From: Actinomycetota bacterium
GTDB taxonomy: Bacteria > Actinomycetota > Actinomycetes > S36-B12 > UBA10799
Assembly: GCA_030837445.1 (NCBI GenBank)
Contig: JAUPKM010000083.1
Coordinates: 1 to 11,284 of the forward strand
Direction: 5' to 3'
Length of the DNA stretch: 11,284 nt
In this document: one piece after another, positions 5,192 through 11,284 of the stretch
Layout: every line of letters begins with the position of its first letter
Position numbering within the stretch: position 1 is the stretch's first letter
Notes under the pieces: model-generated
The model's database searches: none
Told to the model about the DNA's origin: nothing
What the model saw: only the letters and a program-made list of their open reading frames with translations
Translations under genes and position numbers: made by a program

Positions 5192-7395
5192 CGACGGCAG
5201 TTGAGCAATGGCGTTCGCTGGTGGATGCCATCAATGCGGCGCGCCGCAGTTATTACCTCAAAGATGCTCCGACGATCGCCGACGACGAGTACGACCGATT
5301 GTTCAGGTCGCTGGTCGAGCTGGAGGCCGCCCACCCGGAATTGGTCACTGGCGACTCTCCGACCCAGACGGTCGGTGGCGAGCGCGCCGACATGTTCGAC
5401 CCGGTGCAGCACCTGGAGCGGATGCTCAGCCTCGACAACGCGTTCGACAGTGAGGAGATGTCGGCCTGGTTCGCGCGGATCGAGCGGGAGTTGGGTGAGG
5501 TGCCGGCCACCGTCTGCGAGTTGAAGGTTGACGGGCTGGCCGTGGACCTGGTCTACCGAGGTGGGCGGCTGGCGACACTGGCAACGCGTGGCGACGGCCG
5601 GGTCGGGGAGGACGTCACCGCCAACGTGCGCTGGATTCCGACCATCCCGACGGTGCTGGTGGCCGCGCCCGGCGGGCCGCCGATTCCGGAGCTGCTCGAG
5701 GTTCGAGGGGAGGTGTACTTCGCCCTCGCTGACTTCGCGGAACTGAACGACCAGATGCTGGCCCTGGGGCGGAGTCCGTATGCGAATCCCCGGAACGCGG
5801 CGGCGGGCACTCTTCGCCGTCGGATCGACCGTCGGCAGGAGGAGGTGGCGGCTGCGATAGCAGCGGAAGAGGCGGCGCGGGTGACGGCCGAAGGCTCGGC
5901 CCGGGCGTCGCGGGCGGCCGAACGGGTGGTCAGAGTGACAGCCGATCTCGAGGCCGCCACCGGGATGCTGGCGCGGCTGCGGTTGATCGTGCACGGTTTG
6001 GGGCGGGCAGACGGATTTGCGCCGGCGAGGTTGAGCGAGGCCTACGGGGCGCTGGCGGGTTGGGGTTTGCCGACTGCGGACACCACTGCCCTTGCGCCGG
6101 ATTCTTCCGACGCGCAGTCCTACATCGCTCGTTACGGGGAACTGCGCCACGATCTGGCACATGACATCGACGGCGTGGTCGTCAAAGTGGACGACCTTGC
6201 AACGCAGGGTCGGCTAGGGGCGACCTCGCGGGCCCCGCGCTGGGCGATCGCCTACAAGTACCCACCGGAGGTGGTCCGGACTCGGCTGCTGGACATCCGG
6301 GTCAACGTCGGACGCACGGGCAGGGTGACGCCTTACGCGGTGATGGCCCCGGTCACGGTTTCCGGAACCACCGTGGAGATGGCCACCCTGCACAATGCAA
6401 CCGAAGTTGCCCGCAAGGGGGTGCTGATCGGGGACATGATCTTCGTTCGGAAGGCAGGGGAGATCATCCCTGAGGTGCTGGGACCGGTGGTGGAGGTCCG
6501 AGATGGCAGCGAACGGGCGTTCGTGATGCCGACCCATTGCCCCTCCTGCGGCACCGAGCTCGCCCCGGAGAAGGTCGGCGACGCCGACCTGCGGTGCCCC
6601 AACACCCGTAGTTGCCCCGCGCAACTGCAGGAACGGATCTTCCACATTGGAGCCCGCGGCGCGATGGATATCGAAGGCCTCGGCTGGAAGGCGGCCGGAG
6701 CCCTGCTGGCCGATGGCATCCTCACAGATGAGGCCGCGCTGTTCGAGCTGACGGCGGCGGATCTGATGGCCTCGCCCTTCTTCCGGACCGTTGCAACGGC
6801 CGGTCGCGAGCCGATTCTGACCGCGGATGCCCGAAAGTTTCTGGCGAGCCTCAACTCAGCCAAGGGCAGACCGCTGTGGCGGGTGTTGGTGGCGCTGAGT
6901 ATCAGACATGTCGGCCCGACTGCGGCCCGCGAACTAGCGCGGGAATTCGGCTCGATCGAGGCGATCCGAGCTGCCCCGATGGAGCGGCTAGCGAGTACGG
7001 ACGGCATCGGAACGGTGATCGCGGAGGCGGTGCTGCAGTGGTTTGCCGTGGACTGGCACGCCGAGATCGTCGCCCGCTGGGCGGCGGCAGGAGTGAGGAT
7101 GGCCGATGACCGGGAGCAGGGACCGCGACCGTTGGCTGGCTTGACCGTGGTCGTCACCGGAACGCTGCCCGGCGTCACCCGGGACGCCGCAACGGAGGCC
7201 TTGCAGACTGCCGGGGCGAAGGTGTCCGGGTCCGTCTCGAAACGAACTTCGTTTGTGGTGGCCGGTGAAAACCCGGGATCCAAGTTCGACAAGGCGGTGG
7301 CTTTGGAGGTACCGATCCTCGATGTCGATGGTCTGCGGGTGCTGTTGGCAGAAGGTCCAGAGGCGGCCGCACTGGTTGTCCTACCTGCTCCGTAG
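5188..7395 (+). CDS. ligA: NAD+-dependent DNA ligase LigA
   Basis: The essential replicative ligase: it seals nicks using NAD+, joining Okazaki fragments and closing repair patches. Of 735 residues, domain Ia (1-70) has YYLKDAPTIADDEYD (22-36) for NAD+ binding. The adenylation domain carries the AMP-accepting lysine K113 in CELKVDGLA, with TRGDGRVGEDVT (133-144), EVRGEVY (171-177), NPRNAAAG (200-207) and DGVVVKVDD (328-336). The OB fold includes RWAIAYKYPP (351-360) and RVNVGRTGRVTP (371-382). C451, C454, C470 and C476 form the zinc finger, the HhH domain spans about 490-625, and the BRCT domain about 648-725. Between 211 and 263 there is an Ala/Glu/Arg-rich segment about 42 residues longer than in M. 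tuberculosis LigA as I recall it, probably helical or coiled-coil; both flanks stay in frame with conserved sequence, so it is an insertion, not a frameshift. That accounts for most of the extra length over the usual 670-690 residues. The stop TAG lies inside the gatC -10 element. Confidence 0.98.
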   Translation: MTTAVEQWRSLVDAINAARRSYYLKDAPTIADDEYDRLFRSLVELEAAHPELVTGDSPTQTVGGERADMFDPVQHLERMLSLDNAFDSEEMSAWFARIERELGEVPATVCELKVDGLAVDLVYRGGRLATLATRGDGRVGEDVTANVRWIPTIPTVLVAAPGGPPIPELLEVRGEVYFALADFAELNDQMLALGRSPYANPRNAAAGTLRRRIDRRQEEVAAAIAAEEAARVTAEGSARASRAAERVVRVTADLEAATGMLARLRLIVHGLGRADGFAPARLSEAYGALAGWGLPTADTTALAPDSSDAQSYIARYGELRHDLAHDIDGVVVKVDDLATQGRLGATSRAPRWAIAYKYPPEVVRTRLLDIRVNVGRTGRVTPYAVMAPVTVSGTTVEMATLHNATEVARKGVLIGDMIFVRKAGEIIPEVLGPVVEVRDGSERAFVMPTHCPSCGTELAPEKVGDADLRCPNTRSCPAQLQERIFHIGARGAMDIEGLGWKAAGALLADGILTDEAALFELTAADLMASPFFRTVATAGREPILTADARKFLASLNSAKGRPLWRVLVALSIRHVGPTAARELAREFGSIEAIRAAPMERLASTDGIGTVIAEAVLQWFAVDWHAEIVARWAAAGVRMADDREQGPRPLAGLTVVVTGTLPGVTRDAATEALQTAGAKVSGSVSKRTSFVVAGENPGSKFDKAVALEVPILDVDGLRVLLAEGPEAAALVVLPAP

Positions 7396-7405
7396 ACTCG
7401 CGGAC
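7393..7405 (+). promoter_or_regulatory. Leaderless -10 element of gatCAB, containing the ligA stop codon
   Basis: TAGACT (7393-7398) is followed by 7 nt (CGCGGAC) and the gatC ATG at 7406. It is the same hexamer and spacing as before the cysteine desulfurase gene (TAGACT, 7 nt, ATG at 326). The first three bases, TAG, are the ligA stop. No convincing -35 is seen at the usual distance and there is no Shine-Dalgarno sequence before gatC. gatCAB could therefore be transcribed on its own as well as by read-through from ligA. Confidence 0.62.
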
Positions 7406-7735
7406 ATGTCCGAACCCGAAGCCCCCGTCGAACCACACGCAGGCCTGACCGAACAGGATGTGGCGCACCTGGCCCACCTGGCACGACTTGACCTGCCGGT
7501 CGAAGCCCTACCGCACTATGCCGAACAGCTCGATGCGATCCTGACCGCGGTCAGCCGGGTGGGTGAGGTTGCGGCGGTAGAGGTTCCTGCGATGTCGCAC
7601 CCGCAGGATCTTCGCAATGTCATGCGGGCGGACGTGGTGACGCTGAGTCTGCCAAGGGAGGACGTGCTGGTCGGGGCGCCAGCCGTCGAAGACGACCGCT
7701 TCCGCGTCCCGCGCATCCTCGACTCCGAAGACTAG
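7406..7735 (+). CDS. gatC: Aspartyl/glutamyl-tRNA amidotransferase subunit C
   Basis: The 109-residue small subunit of GatCAB. It wraps around the GatA-GatB interface and stabilises the complex; it has no catalytic site. Family features are LTEQDVAHLAHLARLDLP (14-31), the two-helix N-terminal part with EQLDAIL (40-46), then the VxxVPAMSHP segment (58-67), LRNVMRADVV (70-79) and the C-terminal DDRFRVPRILD (96-106), which contacts GatA. ATG at 7406 is chosen because it sits 7 nt after TAGACT and because the upstream reading in the same frame would overlap ligA. The first 13 residues (Glu/Pro-rich) are a little longer than in many GatC proteins. gatA follows after 10 bp. Confidence 0.95.
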   Translation: MSEPEAPVEPHAGLTEQDVAHLAHLARLDLPVEALPHYAEQLDAILTAVSRVGEVAAVEVPAMSHPQDLRNVMRADVVTLSLPREDVLVGAPAVEDDRFRVPRILDSED

Positions 7736-7745
7736 GACGTTGACC

Positions 7746-9242
7746 ATGAACTCAGACATCATCCGATTGACCGCGGTCGATCTGGCCGCCGCGCTGGCGG
7801 CGGGTGAGTTGTCCTCCAGGGAGGCCACCTCGGCCCATCTGGAACGTATCGCGGAGGTGGACGGACGGGTTCACGCGTTCCTCTACGTAGGGGCCGACGC
7901 CGCGCTGGCAGCGGCGGACGCCGTCGATCGCAGACGGGCCGCCGGCGAGGAACTGGGGCCGCTGGCCGGGGTTCCGGTTGCCGTCAAGGACGTCATCGCG
8001 ACCAAGGGGGTGCCGACCACCTGCGGTTCCAGGATGCTTGCCGGCTGGCGGCCTCCCTACGACGCAACAGTGGCCGAGCGGCTCGCCGCCGCCGGCACGG
8101 TGATGTTGGGAAAGACCAACATGGATGAGTTCGCGATGGGATCCTCCACCGAACACTCGGCGTTCGGTCCGACCCGAAACCCGTGGGATCTGGCACGCAG
8201 TCCGGGCGGATCCGGGGGTGGTTCGGCCGCGGCGGTGGCCGCGTTCGAGGCGCCGCTGGCGGTCGGGACCGACACTGGCGGATCGATCCGACAACCGGCC
8301 GCGCTCACCGGCACGGTCGGAGTGAAGCCAACCTACGGCGGCGTATCCCGCTACGGGCTGGTCGCGCTCGCCTCCTCGCTGGACCAGGCCGGGCCGTGTG
8401 CCCGGACGGTGCTGGACGCCGCCATGCTGCACGAAGCAATTGCCGGGCATGACCCGCGCGACTCGACCAGTCTCGATGCACCGGTGCCGGAGGTGGTCGA
8501 GGCGGCGCTGGCCGGTGACGTACAAGGGTTGCGCATCGGGCTGGTCCGACAACTCTCCGGGGATGGTTTCCAACCGGGCGTGCGCAGCAGGTTCGACCAG
8601 GCAGTCGCCGCGCTTGGTGCGCTGGGCGCCGAGGTGGTCGAAGTCGATCTTCCCTACGCCGACTATGCGCTGGCGGCCTACTACCTGATCCTGCCCAGCG
8701 AATGCTCCTCCAACCTGGCCAAGTTCGACGGAATGCGCTACGGGTTGCGGGCCGGGGATGACGGTCGACGATCGGTGTCCGAAGTGATGTCGTTTACCCG
8801 CGGTGAGGGGTTCGGAGATGAGGCCAAGCGCCGCATCATGATCGGCACCTATGCCCTGTCCAGCGGCTACTACGACGCCTACTACGGGCAGGCGCAAAAG
8901 GTTCGAACGCTAATCGCGCAGGATTTCGCCACCGCCTTCACCGAGGTTGACGTGTTGATTTCGCCGACCTCGCCGACCACAGCATTCCAATTGGGAGAGA
9001 AGCTGGACGATCCGGTCGCTATGTACCTCAACGACATCGCCACCATCCCGGTCAATCTGGCCGGTATCTGTGGAATGTCGCTGCCGATCGGACTCGCTCC
9101 CGAGGATGGGCTGCCGGTGGGCCTGCAAATCATGGCGCCGGCGATGGCAGATGACCGGCTCTACAACGTGGGTGCGGCGTTGGAGGCGGCGCTGGACTCA
9201 GCCCGCGGACACGCACTCATTCAGGAGGCTCCGGCGCTATGA
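7746..9242 (+). CDS. gatA: Aspartyl/glutamyl-tRNA amidotransferase subunit A (glutaminase)
   Basis: The 498-residue amidase-signature subunit that hydrolyses glutamine and sends ammonia through an internal channel to GatB. The catalytic triad is visible: K81 in VAVKDVI, S156 in the GGSGGGSAA block (154-162) and S180 in GTDTGGSIRQP. The surrounding amidase signature is intact (MDEFAMGSSTE 126-136, RNPWD 144-148, GVKPTYG 192-198, VSRYGLVA 200-207, SSLDQAGP 209-216). These positions are offset by +2 from my recollection of the S. aureus enzyme (K79, S154, S178). I use the ATG at 7746, which has AGGACG (7734-7739) 6 nt upstream; an in-frame TTG at 7740 would add two residues but falls directly on that site's edge. 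The 3' end overlaps gatB by ATGA. Length is normal for the family. Confidence 0.97.
   Translation: MNSDIIRLTAVDLAAALAAGELSSREATSAHLERIAEVDGRVHAFLYVGADAALAAADAVDRRRAAGEELGPLAGVPVAVKDVIATKGVPTTCGSRMLAGWRPPYDATVAERLAAAGTVMLGKTNMDEFAMGSSTEHSAFGPTRNPWDLARSPGGSGGGSAAAVAAFEAPLAVGTDTGGSIRQPAALTGTVGVKPTYGGVSRYGLVALASSLDQAGPCARTVLDAAMLHEAIAGHDPRDSTSLDAPVPEVVEAALAGDVQGLRIGLVRQLSGDGFQPGVRSRFDQAVAALGALGAEVVEVDLPYADYALAAYYLILPSECSSNLAKFDGMRYGLRAGDDGRRSVSEVMSFTRGEGFGDEAKRRIMIGTYALSSGYYDAYYGQAQKVRTLIAQDFATAFTEVDVLISPTSPTTAFQLGEKLDDPVAMYLNDIATIPVNLAGICGMSLPIGLAPEDGLPVGLQIMAPAMADDRLYNVGAALEAALDSARGHALIQEAPAL
9223..9228 (+). promoter_or_regulatory. Ribosome binding site of gatB
   Basis: AGGAGG, the strongest Shine-Dalgarno match near a start in this window, lies 10 nt before the gatB ATG at 9239 and within the last codons of gatA. 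It fixes the gatB start together with the ATGA overlap. Confidence 0.7.
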
Positions 9243-10762
9243 CAGTCCAGCCCACAACCGGCGATCGGCTGGTCGACTACGACGAGGTCCTGCGCAGGTA
9301 TGAACCAGTCATCGGCCTCGAGGTACACGTCGAACTGTCGACCAACTCCAAGATGTTCTGCGGTTGTGCCACTGACTTCGGTGCCGAACCCAACACTCAG
9401 GTCTGCCCGACCTGCTTGGGTCTGCCGGGCTCGATGCCAGTGGTCAATGAGAAGGCGATCGAAGCGGCGATCCGGATCGGGCTGGCACTGAACTGCTCGG
9501 TGGTGCCGTGGTGCAGGTTCGCCCGCAAGAACTACTTCTACCCGGACATGCCGAAGGACTACCAGGTCAGCCAGTACGACGAGCCCATTTGCGTCGACGG
9601 CTATCTGGACGTTTCGGTGCCGACCGAGGACGGCACCCGGATCGTTCGGGTGGGGATCGAGCGGGTCCATATGGAGGAGGACACCGGCAAGCTGACTCAC
9701 GCAGGCGGTGTCACCGGGCGGATCCACGGCGCCGACTACTCGTTGGTGGACTACAACCGGGCGGGGGTGCCACTGATCGAGATCGTCACCAAACCGGTGA
9801 CGGGTACCGGCGAGTTGGCGCCGGTAGTGGCCAAGGCCTACGTCGCCGAACTCCGGGAACTGGTCCGGTCACTCGGCGTGTCCGATGTCCGGATGGAGGA
9901 GGGTTCGTTGCGGTGTGACGCGAATCTGTCCATCGCCGCGGCCGGCGAGCCCTGGGGCACCAGGACCGAGACAAAGAACGTGAACTCATTGCGCTCGGTG
10001 GAACGGGCGATCCGGTACGAGGTTCGCAGGCAGGCAGCCGTGCTGGACACCGGTGGCCGGATCGTGCAGGAGACTCGGCACTTCCACGAAGACGATGGCA
10101 CCACCACGCCGGGTCGCTCGAAGGAGCAGGCGGAGGACTACCGCTACTTCCCCGAACCTGACCTCGTGCCGGTCGCCCCTGACCCGGACTGGGTGGCCCG
10201 GCTGCGCAGTGAACTTCCGGAACCGCCCGCGGAACGACGGGAACGGTTGCGGGCAGACTGGGGTATCTCCGAGTTCGACATGTCCTCGGTCATCAATGCC
10301 GGGGCGCTGGATTTGGTGGTCGAGACGATCGCGGCGGGTAGCGACCACGCCGGAGCCCGGAAGTGGTGGTTGGGTGAACTCGCGCGCGAGGCGAACGAGC
10401 GGGGGGTCGCGCTGGCGGAGTTGCCCGTGACCCCGGTCGATGTCGCCCGGGTCGAGGAACTGATCGCAACCGGCGCGCTGAACGACAAGCTCGCTCGCCA
10501 AGTCCTGTCCGGTGTGCTCGCCGGGGAGGGTGGACCGGACGCTGTGGTCTCGAACCGCGGGTTGGCCGTGCTGCAGGACGAGGGCGCCTTGATTGCCGAG
10601 ATCGACGAAGTCATCGCCGCCCAACCCGAGATCGTGGCGAAGATCCGTGCTGGCAAGTCCGCAGCCGCCGGTGCGTTGATCGGTTCGGTGATGAAGGCGA
10701 CCCGGGGTAAGGCTGACGCTGCCCGGGTGCGGGAGTTGCTACTCGAGCGAATCGGGGACTAG
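9239..10762 (+). CDS. gatB: Aspartyl/glutamyl-tRNA amidotransferase subunit B
   Basis: The 507-residue subunit that binds misacylated Glu-tRNA(Gln) (and Asp-tRNA(Asn) where needed), phosphorylates the side-chain carboxylate with ATP and amidates it with ammonia from GatA. The N-terminal cradle domain has VIGLEVHVEL (24-33), whose acidic and His residues bind metal in the active site, and four cysteines of a zinc site: C41 and C43 (MFCGC) with C56 and C59 (VCPTC). FYPDMPKDYQVSQYD follows at about 101-115, and the DYNRAGVPLIEIVT block at about 171-184. The helical domain and the YqeY-like tail that recognises the tRNA run from about residue 325 to the end, including ARKWWLGEL. All expected parts are present and length is normal. 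Actinobacteria generally lack glutaminyl-tRNA synthetase, so this complex should be essential. The stop overlaps the opposite-strand gene's stop in a CTAG palindrome. Confidence 0.98.
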   Translation: MTVQPTTGDRLVDYDEVLRRYEPVIGLEVHVELSTNSKMFCGCATDFGAEPNTQVCPTCLGLPGSMPVVNEKAIEAAIRIGLALNCSVVPWCRFARKNYFYPDMPKDYQVSQYDEPICVDGYLDVSVPTEDGTRIVRVGIERVHMEEDTGKLTHAGGVTGRIHGADYSLVDYNRAGVPLIEIVTKPVTGTGELAPVVAKAYVAELRELVRSLGVSDVRMEEGSLRCDANLSIAAAGEPWGTRTETKNVNSLRSVERAIRYEVRRQAAVLDTGGRIVQETRHFHEDDGTTTPGRSKEQAEDYRYFPEPDLVPVAPDPDWVARLRSELPEPPAERRERLRADWGISEFDMSSVINAGALDLVVETIAAGSDHAGARKWWLGELAREANERGVALAELPVTPVDVARVEELIATGALNDKLARQVLSGVLAGEGGPDAVVSNRGLAVLQDEGALIAEIDEVIAAQPEIVAKIRAGKSAAAGALIGSVMKATRGKADAARVRELLLERIGD

Positions 10763-10771
10763 TTCGGCGAG
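10742..10771. terminator. Candidate bidirectional hairpin at the gatB 3' end
   Basis: An imperfect inverted repeat: CTCG (10742-10745) pairs with CGAG (10768-10771) and CGAA (10748-10751) with TTCG (10763-10766), with a 2-versus-1 base bulge and an 11-nt loop that contains the shared CTAG stop palindrome (10759-10762). It lies exactly between two convergent genes. The stem is short, bulged and lacks a U-tract, so this is a weak call. Confidence 0.25.
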
Positions 10772-11284
10772 GGGCGAGGCGGCCACATCAGCAAGGCGGA
10801 GATCAGGAACGCGAGACCGCCCAGCAGAGTGCCGAGGTTGTCCCACATCGGATGAGTCTCCTGGCCGGGCGGGATCGCATAACTGCCGACGGCGGAGATC
10901 CCGAACAGGATCGAACCGGTCAGGTTGGCAACCACGATCGCCAACGACCGGCCGTCGTCGAGCAACCGGTGGCGGCGGGCCCGGCTGATGGGGTGGCAGG
11001 CGATCAGGCTGGAGATCAGGAACAGCAGCGATCCGAGAATGTCCGGCTTCCACACGTGCTGGTTGTAGTCGGCCACCGTTGTCGGGGTCACTGCCAGCGC
11101 CCACAGCGTCATGACGTTGAAGTAGAGGGTGCCGGCTAGCTGGACGACCGCCGCCAGCCAATCAGGGTTACGCAGGTCGCTCTCCGCATGCAGCCTGGCC
11201 GAGTGGAACTGCGGATGGTGGTTGACCGAGGTGCGCCATTGGACAGCCGCCGCACAGGTGAAGAAGATTGCGCCGACGACAAAG
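10759..11284 (-). CDS. Multi-pass membrane protein with duplicated YrhK-like hairpin (partial, N-terminus outside)
   Basis: The frame is open on the minus strand from the window edge to TAG at 10761-10759, giving 174 visible residues; the true start lies beyond the right end, so the internal ATG at 11112 should not be taken as the start. Visible hydrophobic segments start with FVVGAIFFTCAAAVQW at the truncated end. A soluble stretch rich in His and Arg follows. Then come LAAVVQLAGTLYFNVMTLWAL, DILGSLLFLISSLIA, LAIVVANLTGSILFGISAVG and NLGTLLGGLAFLISALLMW. The last four segments form two similar hairpins, so the protein seems to contain an internal duplication. The G-[ST]-L-L-F-L-I-S-[SA] pattern is reminiscent of YrhK-domain proteins, but I cannot confirm this. 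Function is unknown. It is convergent with gatB and shares its stop palindrome; no functional link to the amidotransferase is implied. Confidence 0.78.
   Translation of the reverse strand, partial: FVVGAIFFTCAAAVQWRTSVNHHPQFHSARLHAESDLRNPDWLAAVVQLAGTLYFNVMTLWALAVTPTTVADYNQHVWKPDILGSLLFLISSLIACHPISRARRHRLLDDGRSLAIVVANLTGSILFGISAVGSYAIPPGQETHPMWDNLGTLLGGLAFLISALLMWPPRPSPN

Noticed and set aside
5818..5976. A frameshift or assembly error in ligA
   Set aside because: The insertion is in frame, conserved motifs continue on both sides, and codon usage looks like the rest of the gene, so it reads as a real insertion.
7253..7405. Upstream extension of gatC by 51 codons
   Set aside because: It overlaps the LigA BRCT domain coding sequence in another frame, gives Trp/Arg-rich sequence, and GatC proteins are about 100 residues. 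The ATG at 7406 is supported by the -10 element.
6333..7484. A 383-codon minus-strand open frame inside ligA
   Set aside because: The plus strand carries every LigA domain here. The antisense product is Ser/Arg/Ala-rich without recognisable motifs, as expected from codon bias in high-GC DNA.
7752..8897. A 381-codon minus-strand open frame inside gatA
   Set aside because: It lies opposite the intact amidase signature and catalytic residues of GatA; the translated sequence is Gly/Arg-rich and unlike a real protein.
10852..11139. A 95-codon plus-strand frame after gatB
   Set aside because: It is antisense to the hydrophobic membrane protein gene, is Gln/Arg/Gly-rich and lacks motifs.
1..11284. 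CRISPR array, tRNA/rRNA gene, insertion sequence, prophage or defence island
   Set aside because: I found no regularly spaced repeats, no tRNA-like cloverleaf, no transposase or integrase motif and no break in composition. The order is that of a conserved housekeeping region, so I do not claim a new multi-gene system.

Overview
The window is high-GC DNA from an actinobacterium. Evidence is the G/C-rich third codon positions, the gene content and order, and several genes that start right after a TANNNT -10 element with no room for a leader, a habit typical of this phylum. From memory, the order etfA/fixB, cysteine desulfurase, mnmA, MetE-like gene, ligA, gatC, gatA, gatB matches the Mycobacterium tuberculosis Rv3028c to Rv3009c neighbourhood, without the mycobacterial insertions (for example the esx genes and pfkA). 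I cannot place it to genus. It reads as a chromosomal housekeeping region. I see no mobile element, CRISPR array, tRNA, rRNA, or defence or biosynthetic island.

Layout, left to right. (1) The last 68 codons of etfA (electron-transfer flavoprotein alpha) end at 208, followed by a strong hairpin (222-267). (2) A leaderless two-gene unit encodes a NifS/IscS-type cysteine desulfurase (326-1519) and the tRNA 2-thiouridylase MnmA (1516-2685), joined by an ATGA overlap. Together they form the sulfur donor and acceptor arms of tRNA U34 thiolation. (3) Two tandem TRIC/UPF0126-family membrane proteins lie on the minus strand (4035-3298, then 3298-2606). The second overlaps the 3' end of mnmA tail-to-tail by 80 bp. 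(4) A divergent plus-strand unit has a stand-alone MetE C-terminal-domain-like protein (4076-5191) and, overlapping by GTGA, the NAD+-dependent DNA ligase LigA (5188-7395), which carries an extra helical insertion of about 42 residues. (5) gatC (7406-7735), gatA (7746-9242) and gatB (9239-10762) encode the complete GatCAB amidotransferase. The gatC -10 element contains the ligA stop codon. (6) On the minus strand, a partial membrane protein (11284-10759) shows an internal duplication. Its stop codon shares a CTAG palindrome with the gatB stop.

Two of the units serve tRNA: IscS-like/MnmA for anticodon thiolation and GatCAB for making Gln-tRNA(Gln) (and possibly Asn-tRNA(Asn)) by transamidation. 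LigA is the essential replicative ligase. The jobs of the MetE-like protein, the TRIC-like pair and the terminal membrane protein cannot be settled from sequence. The region is very compact: genes overlap on the same strand, tail-to-tail, and through promoter/stop-codon sharing. There is no gene-free stretch above 120 bp. I did not find a clearly new multi-gene system; the points of interest are architectural.
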